Below, in pieces: positions 35,891 to 44,071 of a stretch of DNA of 64,000 bases. The first letter of the stretch is position 1. The number at the start of each line of letters is the position of its first letter. The stretch is from Planctobacterium marinum (GTDB lineage Bacteria > Pseudomonadota > Gammaproteobacteria > Enterobacterales > Alteromonadaceae). The stretch lies in NCBI RefSeq assembly GCF_036322805.1, contig NZ_AP027272.1, positions 4,808,184 through 4,872,183 on the forward strand, read 5' to 3'. A model generated the notes under the pieces. The model worked only from the letters and a program-made list of their open reading frames with translations, was not told the origin of the DNA and searched no databases. The translations under genes and the position numbers were made by a program.

Positions 35891-37156
35891 CTACCCGTGT
35901 ACCCCCAACATTCTCAACCGATTTTCAATGGCAAACATCTGATCCAGGGTTTCACCAGCGATGATGCCGTAGATATGCGTCTTCAATTTTTTATCTTCGA
36001 TATACTCATTGGCAGACACAATCACAAAGTCCTTATGCTCCAGATCCCGATGTAAACGCACCATGGCCTCATCCAGACTACAATCCACCGAATAGCCAGT
36101 GGAAAACTTGGCGTACTCTTTCTTTTCTTGCTGTAAGTTGCGGCGCAAAACACACAAAGGCGTAGAACCATTAATGCGGATATTGGCATCAATCACAAAC
36201 ATTTCACCTTCGGCGTTTTCCAGTACATCTACACCTACGACGCCGAAATAACCGTGTTTGTGCAGGAATCGACTGAGTACGGCGATCTTATGTTGAAACT
36301 TTTCCATCGTATCGCTATAACGGATCACACCACCGATCATCTCTCCATCTTCGGTGACCATTTGATTAGTCGCGCCTAATAGTGTGGCTTTGCCCTCGCG
36401 ATCCACATAAAACTGGACACAGTAGTTACCCACTTCGTTGAGTACAAATTCCGATACCAATACCGTGCGCACCAGGCCCGCTTTAATATACTGACGGATA
36501 TCAATGGAGCAGAAATCCAGGTCTTCCTGGTTGCGAATAATGTAGGTGCCCTCACCCGCCAGGCCATGAGACACCTTCACCAAAAACGGATATTCATCGG
36601 GCACTTTCACCTGACTGATATCCACCTGAGTTAAATCGTAGTGAGTAAATTTGGGATAATGCACCCCCATCTCAGCCAGTGTTACCTTGCTCAACAAGCG
36701 ATAGTGTTCATCGGGGTCGATAGCGTGCTTTTCTTTTTTGAGGTGATCAAAAGGAAACAACGACAGGATCTTATCGTATTTATCTGACTCGTTCAGTTCG
36801 TTAAATATGTTTTGGTGAGGATAAACATCCAGATTGTCGTACTTAAAACCAAAATGCTCCCGCCAATAAGTTAAAAGGGGATCGGAGGGCTTTTCCATCA
36901 AAATTGCGGGTATATCATCCCCCATCACCGACAAAACCCGCCAGGGCTCCATTTGTGCCGTTTTATTGTAGGGGACTTTGCTCTCTTCAGAGTTACCATC
37001 CTGGATAAGGTACTTTTGATTATTAGGGAAATGACTCCAGCCTGCGGTACTGGGATAAGACACGTAATAGCCGTATTTGCCATCCTGAATATCATTGGCG
37101 AATAACTCAGAAAAGGAATTACCCGAAAAAAGCTTAAAGTCCTGCTCGATGCTCAT
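35891..37156 (-). CDS. ATP-grasp ligase of the cyanophycin-like cluster
   Basis: 421 residues from ATG 37156 (MSIEQDFKLFSG), with GAGGG six bases upstream; the longer TTG reading is rejected. Domain order: a pre-ATP-grasp region (1-150), lid (150-190), phosphate loop 'KVSHGLAGEGTYII' (194-207), and metal-binding strands 'GVVGVDVLENAEGEMFVIDANIRINGS' (seen as 'GVVGVDVL' and 'FVIDANIRINGS', 305-331). The N-terminal region ('GYYVSYPSTAGWSHFPNNQ') matches nothing I know. It should join a carboxylate to an amine using ATP. Divergent from the CphA2-like gene across 321 bases, upstream of the exported M20 hydrolase. It may supply a dipeptide building block; inference. Confidence 0.75.
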   Translation of the reverse strand: MSIEQDFKLFSGNSFSELFANDIQDGKYGYYVSYPSTAGWSHFPNNQKYLIQDGNSEESKVPYNKTAQMEPWRVLSVMGDDIPAILMEKPSDPLLTYWREHFGFKYDNLDVYPHQNIFNELNESDKYDKILSLFPFDHLKKEKHAIDPDEHYRLLSKVTLAEMGVHYPKFTHYDLTQVDISQVKVPDEYPFLVKVSHGLAGEGTYIIRNQEDLDFCSIDIRQYIKAGLVRTVLVSEFVLNEVGNYCVQFYVDREGKATLLGATNQMVTEDGEMIGGVIRYSDTMEKFQHKIAVLSRFLHKHGYFGVVGVDVLENAEGEMFVIDANIRINGSTPLCVLRRNLQQEKKEYAKFSTGYSVDCSLDEAMVRLHRDLEHKDFVIVSANEYIEDKKLKTHIYGIIAGETLDQMFAIENRLRMLGVHG

Positions 37157-37477
37157 GAAACCCTCTGTATAAGACAATGTGCGCTACTCCTTTTTTAGCC
37201 TAGTTCAGGAAAAAACGATTGCCACCAGACTAGGGGGTTTTTATGGCTAAATTATTTCGAATGCATAGTTATTCAACAATTTCCCCAAAATCGCTCTCAT
37301 ATCACTGAATTGCAATGATTTGCGCATAAGATTTCACGGCTTATGAATGGCTATTTAAGCGCAGAAAATTGGTAATTTTTGCTTTATTGCTATGCTTAAA
37401 GACATTTGATAGCTTGAACCAGACAGGTTCATATTTGCTCAATCCAATACTCAGCCAACACGCTATAGGACAACCTC
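37157..37477. promoter_or_regulatory. divergent control region of the cyanophycin-like cluster
   Basis: 321 bases without a gene. For the plus strand, TTGGTA (37369-37374), 16 bases, TATGCT (37391-37396) make a plausible sigma-70 promoter. Just after the expected start lies an inverted repeat TGAACC-AGACA-GGTTCA (37415-37431) that could be an operator or leader hairpin. AGGA seven bases before the CphA2-like ATG is its ribosome-binding site. No clear minus-strand promoter was picked out. Confidence 0.4.
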
Positions 37478-39448
37478 ATGACTGACTTCGTGGCAGAACA
37501 AACTTCTCGAACAAATGCAAAAGACTCAGATGCATTTGATGTATTCAATTTACGTCACTATGTCGGGCCCAACCCGGATTTGTCCTGCGAAGCACTGGCT
37601 TTTGATTTTGCCTTTACCGGACACCCTAAACCTGCTCCATTGAACGACATCCATTCGGCGGTGGCAGAGCGTTTACCAGAACTGGCCAAGGTAGAGTGTG
37701 AAAACTACGCACAGTTATTTGGTCATACTGTGTCTGTGGTTAACCGCCTGGATCTCAACCTGCACATGGACAAATGGGAAGTACAGGAAAAAGAACACGG
37801 TGCTCGTATCGCCTTTCAGGTGATCCACAAAACCACGTCCTGGAAAGTTGTCTATTTTGTCTGGGATTGGTTTGAATATATCTGCGACCCGGATAACAAC
37901 GAATTTGATTACGATGCCCAATTTGCGGAATTGCAGGAGTCCTTCAATCGTTCGGTATTTGGTGGCCCTACTTCCTACAGCCTGCTTAAAGCCGCCGCCA
38001 AAAAACACGTCCCCGTCACCTATTTATGGGACGAAGGCCTGTTTCAATACGGTTATGGCAAAAGCATGATCCGCGGTATCGCTACTACATTTGATGTAGA
38101 CAGCCACGTCGACTCTGACTTCACCTGTCGCAAAGACGATTGCAAAGCCTTTCTGGCGGAATACGGCTTCCCGGTACCCGAAGGCGAAGTGGTATATGAA
38201 CTAGAAGAAGCCATTGAAGTTGCCGAAGATATTGGTTACCCGGTGGTGTGTAAACCGGTAGTGGGTCACAAAGGTATTGGCGTTACGGCCAATATTGAAA
38301 ACGAAGATCAGCTGCGCAAAGCCTTTATTAATGCCGTTGCCGCGGTACCAGAAGGCGAACCACAATCCATTATTGTAGAAACCTTCGTTACCGGCAACGA
38401 CCATCGTATTTTATGCGTAGATGGCGAATTTGTGGCCGCCCTTAAACGGGAAGCGGCCTATGTGATTGGCGATGGTGAGTCCACCATCATGGAGCTAATT
38501 AATATCGAAAACGGCAAAGAAATCCGCGCCGATACCGCCACCTCACCGCTGGGTAAAATCCTGACAGATGATGTGATGGATAATACCTTAAGTGATGCAG
38601 GCCTAACCCGTGACTCAGTATTAGAGCGGGGCGAAAAAGTCCATCTGCGCAAAGTGGCCAACCTGTCGTTGGGCGGCGTGAGTGAAGACGTGACAGATAT
38701 CGTGCACCCGGAAATCATTGCCATGAGTCGTGCTATAGCGCAGCACTTTAAGCTCACGGTATTCGCCCTGGATGTGATCACCGATGATATCGCCAACGAC
38801 TGGAAACCAGTAAAAGGGCAAAAACGCGCCAACTTCGGTATCATCGAGATCAACGCGGCACCGGGCATTTATATGCACTTAAAACCCGCCTACGGTCGCT
38901 CCATCGATGTGCCTACTCGCATCATCGAAACCTTCTTTGATGAAAGCCTGGATGCCCGTATTCCTATCCTGACCTTCAATAAACTCAGCAAACCTGGCAT
39001 GAAGCGCATTATCGATTACATCATGCACCACGATATCTGTCGTTACCCGGCAGGCGTGTGTACTGACGGTATGTTTCTGAAAAAACACGAGTTTCCAGTG
39101 AACCCTGATTACAACGCCAACATGCGCAACGTGCTGAGAAATCCCAGAGTAGAAATGTTGCTGGCAGAAATGCCATTAGCGGTCTACGAAACGGAAGGAA
39201 TGTATTACAATAGTTCAGATTTATTGGTGCTCGAAGATCCCAACGAGACAGAAATGATTCTGGCAGAAGATATGGAACCCGGCGCCATAGTGATGATCCG
39301 TAAAGGCAACGATGTAGAAATTCGCCGCGGCGATGCTGAGCCTGAAGCCATGCAGGTAGAATTCGAGGATGAATTCTTTTCCCTGGTACTACACGAAATC
39401 AAAGCCCACTTTGGCAAAAAAATCATCTTACAACCGGCAACCCTTTAA
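37478..39448 (+). CDS. cyanophycin-synthetase-like protein with truncated, inactive Mur-ligase domain (CphA2-like)
   Basis: 656 residues. Residues 24-160 match the cyanophycin synthetase N domain ('LRHYVGPNPD'). Residues about 185-490 are its ATP-grasp domain: 'FQYGYGKSMIRGIATT', 'KPVVGHKGIGVTANI', 'ETFVTGNDHRILCVDG', 'YVIGDGESTIMELI', 'LRKVANLSLGGVSEDVTD', 'IIEINAAPGIYMHLKP'. From 495 the Mur-ligase domain begins ('RIPILTF'), but where CphA1 has TGTNGKTT this protein reads 'FNKLSKPGMKR'. 'CTDGMFL' and 'NVLRNPRVEMLLAE' still align, and the protein stops about 160 residues in. So only the ATP-grasp site can work. This is the state of CphA2, which polymerises beta-Asp-Arg dipeptides. The monomer here is unknown. 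Followed by a cyanophycinase-like gene. Confidence 0.85.
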   Translation: MTDFVAEQTSRTNAKDSDAFDVFNLRHYVGPNPDLSCEALAFDFAFTGHPKPAPLNDIHSAVAERLPELAKVECENYAQLFGHTVSVVNRLDLNLHMDKWEVQEKEHGARIAFQVIHKTTSWKVVYFVWDWFEYICDPDNNEFDYDAQFAELQESFNRSVFGGPTSYSLLKAAAKKHVPVTYLWDEGLFQYGYGKSMIRGIATTFDVDSHVDSDFTCRKDDCKAFLAEYGFPVPEGEVVYELEEAIEVAEDIGYPVVCKPVVGHKGIGVTANIENEDQLRKAFINAVAAVPEGEPQSIIVETFVTGNDHRILCVDGEFVAALKREAAYVIGDGESTIMELINIENGKEIRADTATSPLGKILTDDVMDNTLSDAGLTRDSVLERGEKVHLRKVANLSLGGVSEDVTDIVHPEIIAMSRAIAQHFKLTVFALDVITDDIANDWKPVKGQKRANFGIIEINAAPGIYMHLKPAYGRSIDVPTRIIETFFDESLDARIPILTFNKLSKPGMKRIIDYIMHHDICRYPAGVCTDGMFLKKHEFPVNPDYNANMRNVLRNPRVEMLLAEMPLAVYETEGMYYNSSDLLVLEDPNETEMILAEDMEPGAIVMIRKGNDVEIRRGDAEPEAMQVEFEDEFFSLVLHEIKAHFGKKIILQPATL

Positions 39449-39498
39449 GGACCGCCAGATCCTTAGCAGTATAGGTAGAAAAATTGGTGTTTAATGTA

Positions 39499-40326
39499 AT
39501 GCATAATAACAAAGGTACTTTAACCCTAATCGGAGGCGCAGAAGATAGAAACAGCAACAGTGGCGTGCTTCGAAATCTGGTAGACAAAACCAAAGCCCGT
39601 TATGTGGCTGTGGTACCTACCGCCTCCATGTATGGCTACGAACTGGGCGATGAATACAAAGACACCTTTCGTCGCCTGGGTGTAGAAAAAATCGAAATTC
39701 TGGATATTAAAGAACGCCGCGATACCGAAAACGAGCGTTTTCTGGAAATCGCCAAAGAGGCCGATCTGATCTTCTTTACTGGTGGCGACCAGGTAAAACT
39801 GGCCCATGTGTTCTTACATACAGAATTATTAAAGATCATCAAAAACCGTCACTTCTTATCGGGCTTGCACCTGGCAGGTACCAGCGCTGGCGCCATGGTA
39901 ATGAGCGACCCGCTGATTTACGAAGGTGACGGCAAAGACTTCCAAAAAGGTGCGGTATTTTTCGAGCCGGGTTTTGGTATCACCGCCAGTACCACAGTCG
40001 ACACTCACTTTATGGAGCGCGGCCGTATCCCGCGTATTTGTGCCTTTCTGGCATCGGGTTACAGCAAACGCGGCATCGGGGTAGGTGAAGACACCGCCGC
40101 CTTCATTACCCCAGATGACAAACTGGAAGTGTTTGGTTCCGGCATCGTTGTGATGTTCAACGCCGACAAAATGCGTTACTCCAACTTCCACAACATCAAA
40201 GAAGACGAGCTCATCGATATGGATAATGTGGCCATGTCTTTCCTGGTGCACGGCTCCCGCTTTGATATGAGCAAATGGGCGCAAATCAAACCTTCGAAAC
40301 GCAAGAAGATTATTGCGGCTTCTTAA
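39499..40326 (+). CDS. cyanophycinase-like serine peptidase (S51-type)
   Basis: 275 residues from ATG 39499 (MHNNKGTLTLIGG); TTG 39484 is an alternative with AGGT upstream. Features of CphB: 'LIGGAEDRNS', 'FFTGGDQVKLA' (Gln98), nucleophile 'GTSAGAMVMSD' (Ser129), 'TVDTHFMERGRIPRI' (Asp168, His170, Arg174, Arg176, Arg179) and 'GVGEDTAAFI'. The spacing matches Synechocystis CphB residues Q101, S132, D172, H174, R178, R180 and R183 as I remember them. The residue matching Gln173 is Thr169, so substrate fit may differ. No signal peptide, so it acts in the cytoplasm. It lies 50 bases after the CphA2-like gene, surely the same operon. Confidence 0.88.
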   Translation: MHNNKGTLTLIGGAEDRNSNSGVLRNLVDKTKARYVAVVPTASMYGYELGDEYKDTFRRLGVEKIEILDIKERRDTENERFLEIAKEADLIFFTGGDQVKLAHVFLHTELLKIIKNRHFLSGLHLAGTSAGAMVMSDPLIYEGDGKDFQKGAVFFEPGFGITASTTVDTHFMERGRIPRICAFLASGYSKRGIGVGEDTAAFITPDDKLEVFGSGIVVMFNADKMRYSNFHNIKEDELIDMDNVAMSFLVHGSRFDMSKWAQIKPSKRKKIIAAS

Positions 40327-40664
40327 ACAAGCCCGCCCGACTAAAGTCGAGCCTACATTCAGATTTTACCACTTCTGTAGGTTCCGCTTAAACACCATGG
40401 ATGGTGTGAATGTCTTTGTAGCAGGGAGCAATAAAAGACCAGCTGGACAAAACAATTGCCGGGGCGCCGGCAGCGCCTAAAGGGAAACCTTCCCCCGTTG
40501 GAATCCTCCGCCATCCCGGATTTCTCTAATTCCCCCTCGGATATAAAATTCTAATTGGATTAAAGAACTGCTGGAGCGTATTGATTAGTCACATGGGAAT
40601 GTCACCCTGCTGCAGGTTTATTGTTATACTGGCTTACAATCAACTCTGATATTGAATTAATACC
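40327..40664. other. intergenic region holding a dispersed repeat
   Basis: 338 bases. The first part contains the repeat at 40375-40447. A GC-rich stretch (about 40456-40530, with GCCGG and GGCGCC palindromes) follows. The last 60 bases resemble a promoter for the DUF2750 gene. No ORF with a ribosome-binding site. Confidence 0.5.
40375..40447 (+). repeat. dispersed repeat, copy A, with CACCAT-GG-ATGGTG inverted core
   Basis: Core CACCATGGATGGTG at 40393-40406, followed by TGAATGTCTTTGTAGCAGGG and an AAAAGAC...CTGGAC end. The same order of words occurs in opposite orientation at 57346-57471, with high identity over about 70 bases. Non-coding and placed between genes, like REP/MITE-type repeats. 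Confidence 0.75.
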
Positions 40665-41021
40665 ATGGACAAAAACATTCAAGACCTGCTGAACCAGCCT
40701 GCGGAGCAGCGTTATAACTACCTGATCAATCAGGTGAAACAACACCAGCAAATCTGGATCCTAGCCGATGATGTAGGTGCGGTGATGTTTAACAGTGAAC
40801 AGGAAGATTGTATCGGTATCTGGCCCGATGAAGCCATGGCGCAGTTGTGGTGCACTGATGACTGGGATCATTGTAAACCCATGCCAATCACAATCGATAA
40901 ATGGCTAAAAGACTGGATCCCGGGCCTTGAAGAAGATGAAGTATCAATTCTGGTTATGCCCGATAGCAACGATGAAGGTGTAGTTGTTGAACCGTGGGAA
41001 CTGGCCGAGCGTCTAAAATAA
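40665..41021 (+). CDS. DUF2750-family protein
   Basis: 118 residues, acidic, soluble. 'QIWILADDVGAVMFNSEQED', 'IGIWPDEAMAQLW' and 'KPMPITIDKWLKDWIPGLEEDEVSILVMP' (in pieces) are characteristic of DUF2750, a small cytoplasmic family in Proteobacteria with no known function. Ends 26 bases from the convergent AraC-type gene. Confidence 0.85.
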   Translation: MDKNIQDLLNQPAEQRYNYLINQVKQHQQIWILADDVGAVMFNSEQEDCIGIWPDEAMAQLWCTDDWDHCKPMPITIDKWLKDWIPGLEEDEVSILVMPDSNDEGVVVEPWELAERLK

Positions 41022-41047
41022 GACTCTTATCTATTGCTGTGTAGCAA

Positions 41048-41920
41048 CTAAACCAGCAGTTGCTTTCTGATTTGCCGAGGGCTCATTCCGAGCCCTTTTT
41101 TAATGACATCGCTGAAATGGGCAGGTGAGGCAAACCCCAGAGACATGGCAATCTCGGTAATAGAGGTTTCTTTCGCTAACTGTTCAATGCCCAAGTTAAT
41201 GCGTAGCAGCTTGCGATATTGATGCACACTTATCCCCATAATGTTTTTAAACACCCGACACAGATGAAATTCAGAAGTATGCAATACGTTGGCTAGCTCA
41301 CTGATGCTTTGATTTTTTTCTGGTTGTCTTGCAATTGCTACCTGGGCTGCTTCCGCCAAAGCTCGCCAACGCTTGCGCTTATTTACTTTTTGAGCTGTTT
41401 GCTTATCCGGCACGGCATTGTTAAACAGAACTGCCAGCAAAATGAGGATTTGCTCAAAGCCTGCTTCGGCAGAAATTTGTTGAGCCTTCAGGTTCTGCAG
41501 CATTCGGTAAAACATCAAATTAACGCCCGGATTGCTCAGTAGTTGATCCAACCTGATTTCTTTGTCCGATATTCTAAAGTGCTTCAGTGGATGCGCTTCT
41601 ATAGCATTGAAAAACACCTCGCTATCTAACTCCAGCCAATGGCAGTGATCACCCCGGGGGTCGCACACCTGGCGTTCGTAACTGCTACTACCATCGTAGA
41701 TATTGATTTTGCTGGCATCCGATAAAAAGCGACCACCACTGCTTTTGCAGATGTAAGTTGGCGTTGCAGGGAACACCAAGGTGGGTAAGGTAATAGCACC
41801 GGCACTGGCAAAATCATCACTAGATGCAGGACAGGAAAAACGCCCTACCCTGACCTTGGCGTGATTCAGGTACAGTTGACTGTATTGCGAGCAATGGGCT
41901 GATTCAGGCATTTTGAGCAA
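41048..41920 (-). CDS. AraC-family transcriptional regulator
   Basis: 290 residues. An N-terminal cupin-like sensing region (about 10-165) with several Cys ('QVCDPRGDHCHWLEL') is followed by two helix-turn-helix units at the C-terminus (about 190-288; 'QSISELANVLHTSEFHLCRVFKNIMG' in pieces and 'SITEIAMSLGFASPAHFSDVIKKGLGMSP' in pieces). Divergent from the DUF1579-like gene 71 bases away, so it may control that operon. The effector is unknown. Confidence 0.9.
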   Translation of the reverse strand: MLKMPESAHCSQYSQLYLNHAKVRVGRFSCPASSDDFASAGAITLPTLVFPATPTYICKSSGGRFLSDASKINIYDGSSSYERQVCDPRGDHCHWLELDSEVFFNAIEAHPLKHFRISDKEIRLDQLLSNPGVNLMFYRMLQNLKAQQISAEAGFEQILILLAVLFNNAVPDKQTAQKVNKRKRWRALAEAAQVAIARQPEKNQSISELANVLHTSEFHLCRVFKNIMGISVHQYRKLLRINLGIEQLAKETSITEIAMSLGFASPAHFSDVIKKGLGMSPRQIRKQLLV

Positions 41921-41991
41921 GAATTTGAAAGTTTTTATCTGTCCTGCCCACTAAGATAGCAGGTACTGAGGAAAAACAGGTAATACGAGTT

Positions 41992-42510
41992 ATGAAAGCC
42001 CTTCTCTGTTTGTTTTTGTTAAGCACATTGAGTTTGACCGCATGTGCCCAAAATAGCCCGCCTGATTGCCAATCAGAACCCCACCGACAGTTTGATTTTT
42101 GGGTGGGTGATTGGGTGGTTTCCGATAAAGACGGTAATCTGCAAGGTCACAATACCATTGAGTTGTTATTGAATGACTGTACCCTGCAGGAAAACTGGCG
42201 AGGTGCCAAAGGTAGTAGCGGCAAGAGTTTTAATCTTTACGACCGCCAAACCAAACAGTGGCATCAAACCTGGATAGATGCCAACGGCGGTATTTTATAT
42301 CTTGATGGCACCTTACAAAATGAGGTTATGGTGTTAGAAGGAGAACGCTTAGGCCGGGATGGCAAACCAGTAACTCACAGGATTAGCTATACGCCCTTAG
42401 AAGACGGTCAGGTAAAGCAACACTGGCAAGTGAGCAGAGATAGTGGAAAAACCTGGCAGGATGCGTTTCTGGGCTTCTACAAGCGAAAATCCAGTACAAC
42501 GGCCATGTAA
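41992..42510 (+). CDS. DUF1579-like lipoprotein
   Basis: 172 residues. Lipobox LTA-C (Cys18) then 'HRQFDFWVGDWVVSDKDGN', the hallmark start of DUF1579-type beta-barrel proteins, ending 'GKTWQDAFLGFYKRK'. Probably a calycin-like domain in the periplasm that binds a small molecule; no activity known. Its stop overlaps the next gene's ATG (TAATG), so the two are translated together. It may be under the divergent AraC regulator. Confidence 0.82.
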   Translation: MKALLCLFLLSTLSLTACAQNSPPDCQSEPHRQFDFWVGDWVVSDKDGNLQGHNTIELLLNDCTLQENWRGAKGSSGKSFNLYDRQTKQWHQTWIDANGGILYLDGTLQNEVMVLEGERLGRDGKPVTHRISYTPLEDGQVKQHWQVSRDSGKTWQDAFLGFYKRKSSTTAM

Positions 42511-43056
42511 TGCGCTCGCTCATTTTTTGTTTATTTCTTTGTGGGGTCGTTTCAGCAAAAGCTGACATCAATGACATTGATAAAATAAACCCCAATGCCC
42601 CAAAAGAAACCCAACAATTTGAACCCTTGCTGGGCCAATGGGCAATCACCGATTTTAATCTCACAGCAGATGGCAGGTGGCAAAAAGGCCAAGGCGCCGA
42701 CTGGCATTGGTACACCATATTTGATGGCCACGCCATTCAGGACGACTGGATTGCGCCAGCATTAAACCAAGATATACCAGATAGTGAACGTCAATTCGGC
42801 ACCAATATCCGTATCTTTAATCCGAAAGAGAATCATTGGGAGCTGGCTTGGATGTCTAAAAAAAGGACAGCAGCTGAATACCTTCACGGCCAATATGATA
42901 AACAACGAGATTGTAATGCGCGGCACTTTTTCCGGTAACGAGTCCAAAATTACCTTTTACGATATTCAAGCTAATCGCTTTCACTGGAAACTGGAGATAA
43001 AAACCGACACAGACTGGAAAGAGGTATATCGGATTATTGCATCTCGTCAAATGTAG
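42510..43056 (+). pseudogene. frameshifted exported DUF1579-related gene
   Basis: Starts at ATG 42510 with a signal peptide (MRSLIFCLFLCGVVSAKA). 'FEPLLGQWAITDFNL' shows it is a relative of the preceding gene. Frame 1 runs well until a seven-A run at 42858-42864, after which it soon stops (near 42938). The matching continuation ('KKGQQLNTFTANMINNEIVMRGTF', in pieces, to 'DWKEVYRIIASRQM') is in the +1 frame to TAG 43054-43056. Six A instead of seven would restore one 181-residue protein. A recent indel, a sequencing error or slippage on the A run are all possible. Confidence 0.75.
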
Positions 43057-43126
43057 CGCCATTTGAGTATTTTCTTTCACCTGGCTACACTGATTTTCAC
43101 AGTTAAAGACAAGTCAGTTCGGTGTG

Positions 43127-44029
43127 ATGGAAGAAAAGCAAATAAAACAATTTCAGGAAGATGGCTATTGTTTAATAGAAAACGTGCTATCAGAGGATCT
43201 ATTGCAAAGGTGGCGAACTCTATCCGAGGAGTTGGAATGCAAAGCGGTAAAGAGCCATAAAGAACAAAGCCATTTGCACGGTGCTGTCGTTGTAGAGGAT
43301 AAGCCAGGGCCACGTCTTATGCGCTTTGACGACATATTTGCACAAGATCCAGATTTGATATTGGAAACCCTGGCCCTACCCGCAGTTTTAGAGATGTCGA
43401 AAAGCTTGTGCGGTAGAGGCAGTGTACCAGTACAAATGGACGTTCTTTTCAAACAACAACACCCACACCCGGTTATCAAATGGCATCAAGGCGCTCAACA
43501 CAGTCGTCACTACCCGTATCTCAACGTAGGAATTTACCTTGATGATGCTCCAGCGGGTGATGGCTGTTTGCGTTATTTACCCGGAACGCAACACGAACTT
43601 CAAGACATTGACGCCTTGTCTAAAGAACATGGTTGGGAAATACCAGGGGTAATTGAACAACCAGCGAAAGCGGGAGATATGCTGGTACAAGATATGATGA
43701 TATTACACGGCTCGCAACCGAAACGCTCTCCGGGTGTAAGAAGAACAATCTACATTGAGTTGCGACCGTGGCAATCTATTGTTGAATCAAAATCACAATC
43801 TGAACATTGGGCAGAACTCAGAAAACAATGGATGAGTTTGGTCCTGCAAAAAGATGCCGCCGCAATTTGGCCACAACTATGGCTGGAAGATTATCCTGAT
43901 GCGCCAGAACCACAGCAATTGATTAACGAAATATTAGAGCGAAGGGAACCACCTCAACCCGCTGTGTGGGGAATTTTTCCGGTAGAGTCAAAAAATTATC
44001 CGGTTCCAGATGATATGCTGGAGTGGTAG
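43127..44029 (+). CDS. PhyH-fold Fe(II)/2-oxoglutarate enzyme with H-x-G motif, halogenase candidate
   Basis: 300 residues from ATG 43127 (GTG 43124 also possible). Phytanoyl-CoA-dioxygenase fold: 'FQEDGYCLIENVLSEDLL' at the start, 'NVGIYLDDAPAGDGCLRYLPGTQ' (in parts), 'GDMLVQDMMILHGSQPKRSP' and 'RRTIYIELRP'. The iron triad should be H-x-D...H. Here the first part reads W-H120-Q-G122, so the carboxylate ligand is Gly; the second His is H194 and the 2-oxoglutarate Arg is R205/206. H-x-G/A is the known change in Fe(II)/2-oxoglutarate halogenases, where chloride or bromide takes the open site. Substrate unknown. The adjacent decayed paralogue has the same H-Q-G. Confidence 0.8.
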   Translation: MEEKQIKQFQEDGYCLIENVLSEDLLQRWRTLSEELECKAVKSHKEQSHLHGAVVVEDKPGPRLMRFDDIFAQDPDLILETLALPAVLEMSKSLCGRGSVPVQMDVLFKQQHPHPVIKWHQGAQHSRHYPYLNVGIYLDDAPAGDGCLRYLPGTQHELQDIDALSKEHGWEIPGVIEQPAKAGDMLVQDMMILHGSQPKRSPGVRRTIYIELRPWQSIVESKSQSEHWAELRKQWMSLVLQKDAAAIWPQLWLEDYPDAPEPQQLINEILERREPPQPAVWGIFPVESKNYPVPDDMLEW

Positions 44030-44071
44030 ATGTATGTGTCTTAAAAAAAGTATCAAAATGAAGTTTACTGT

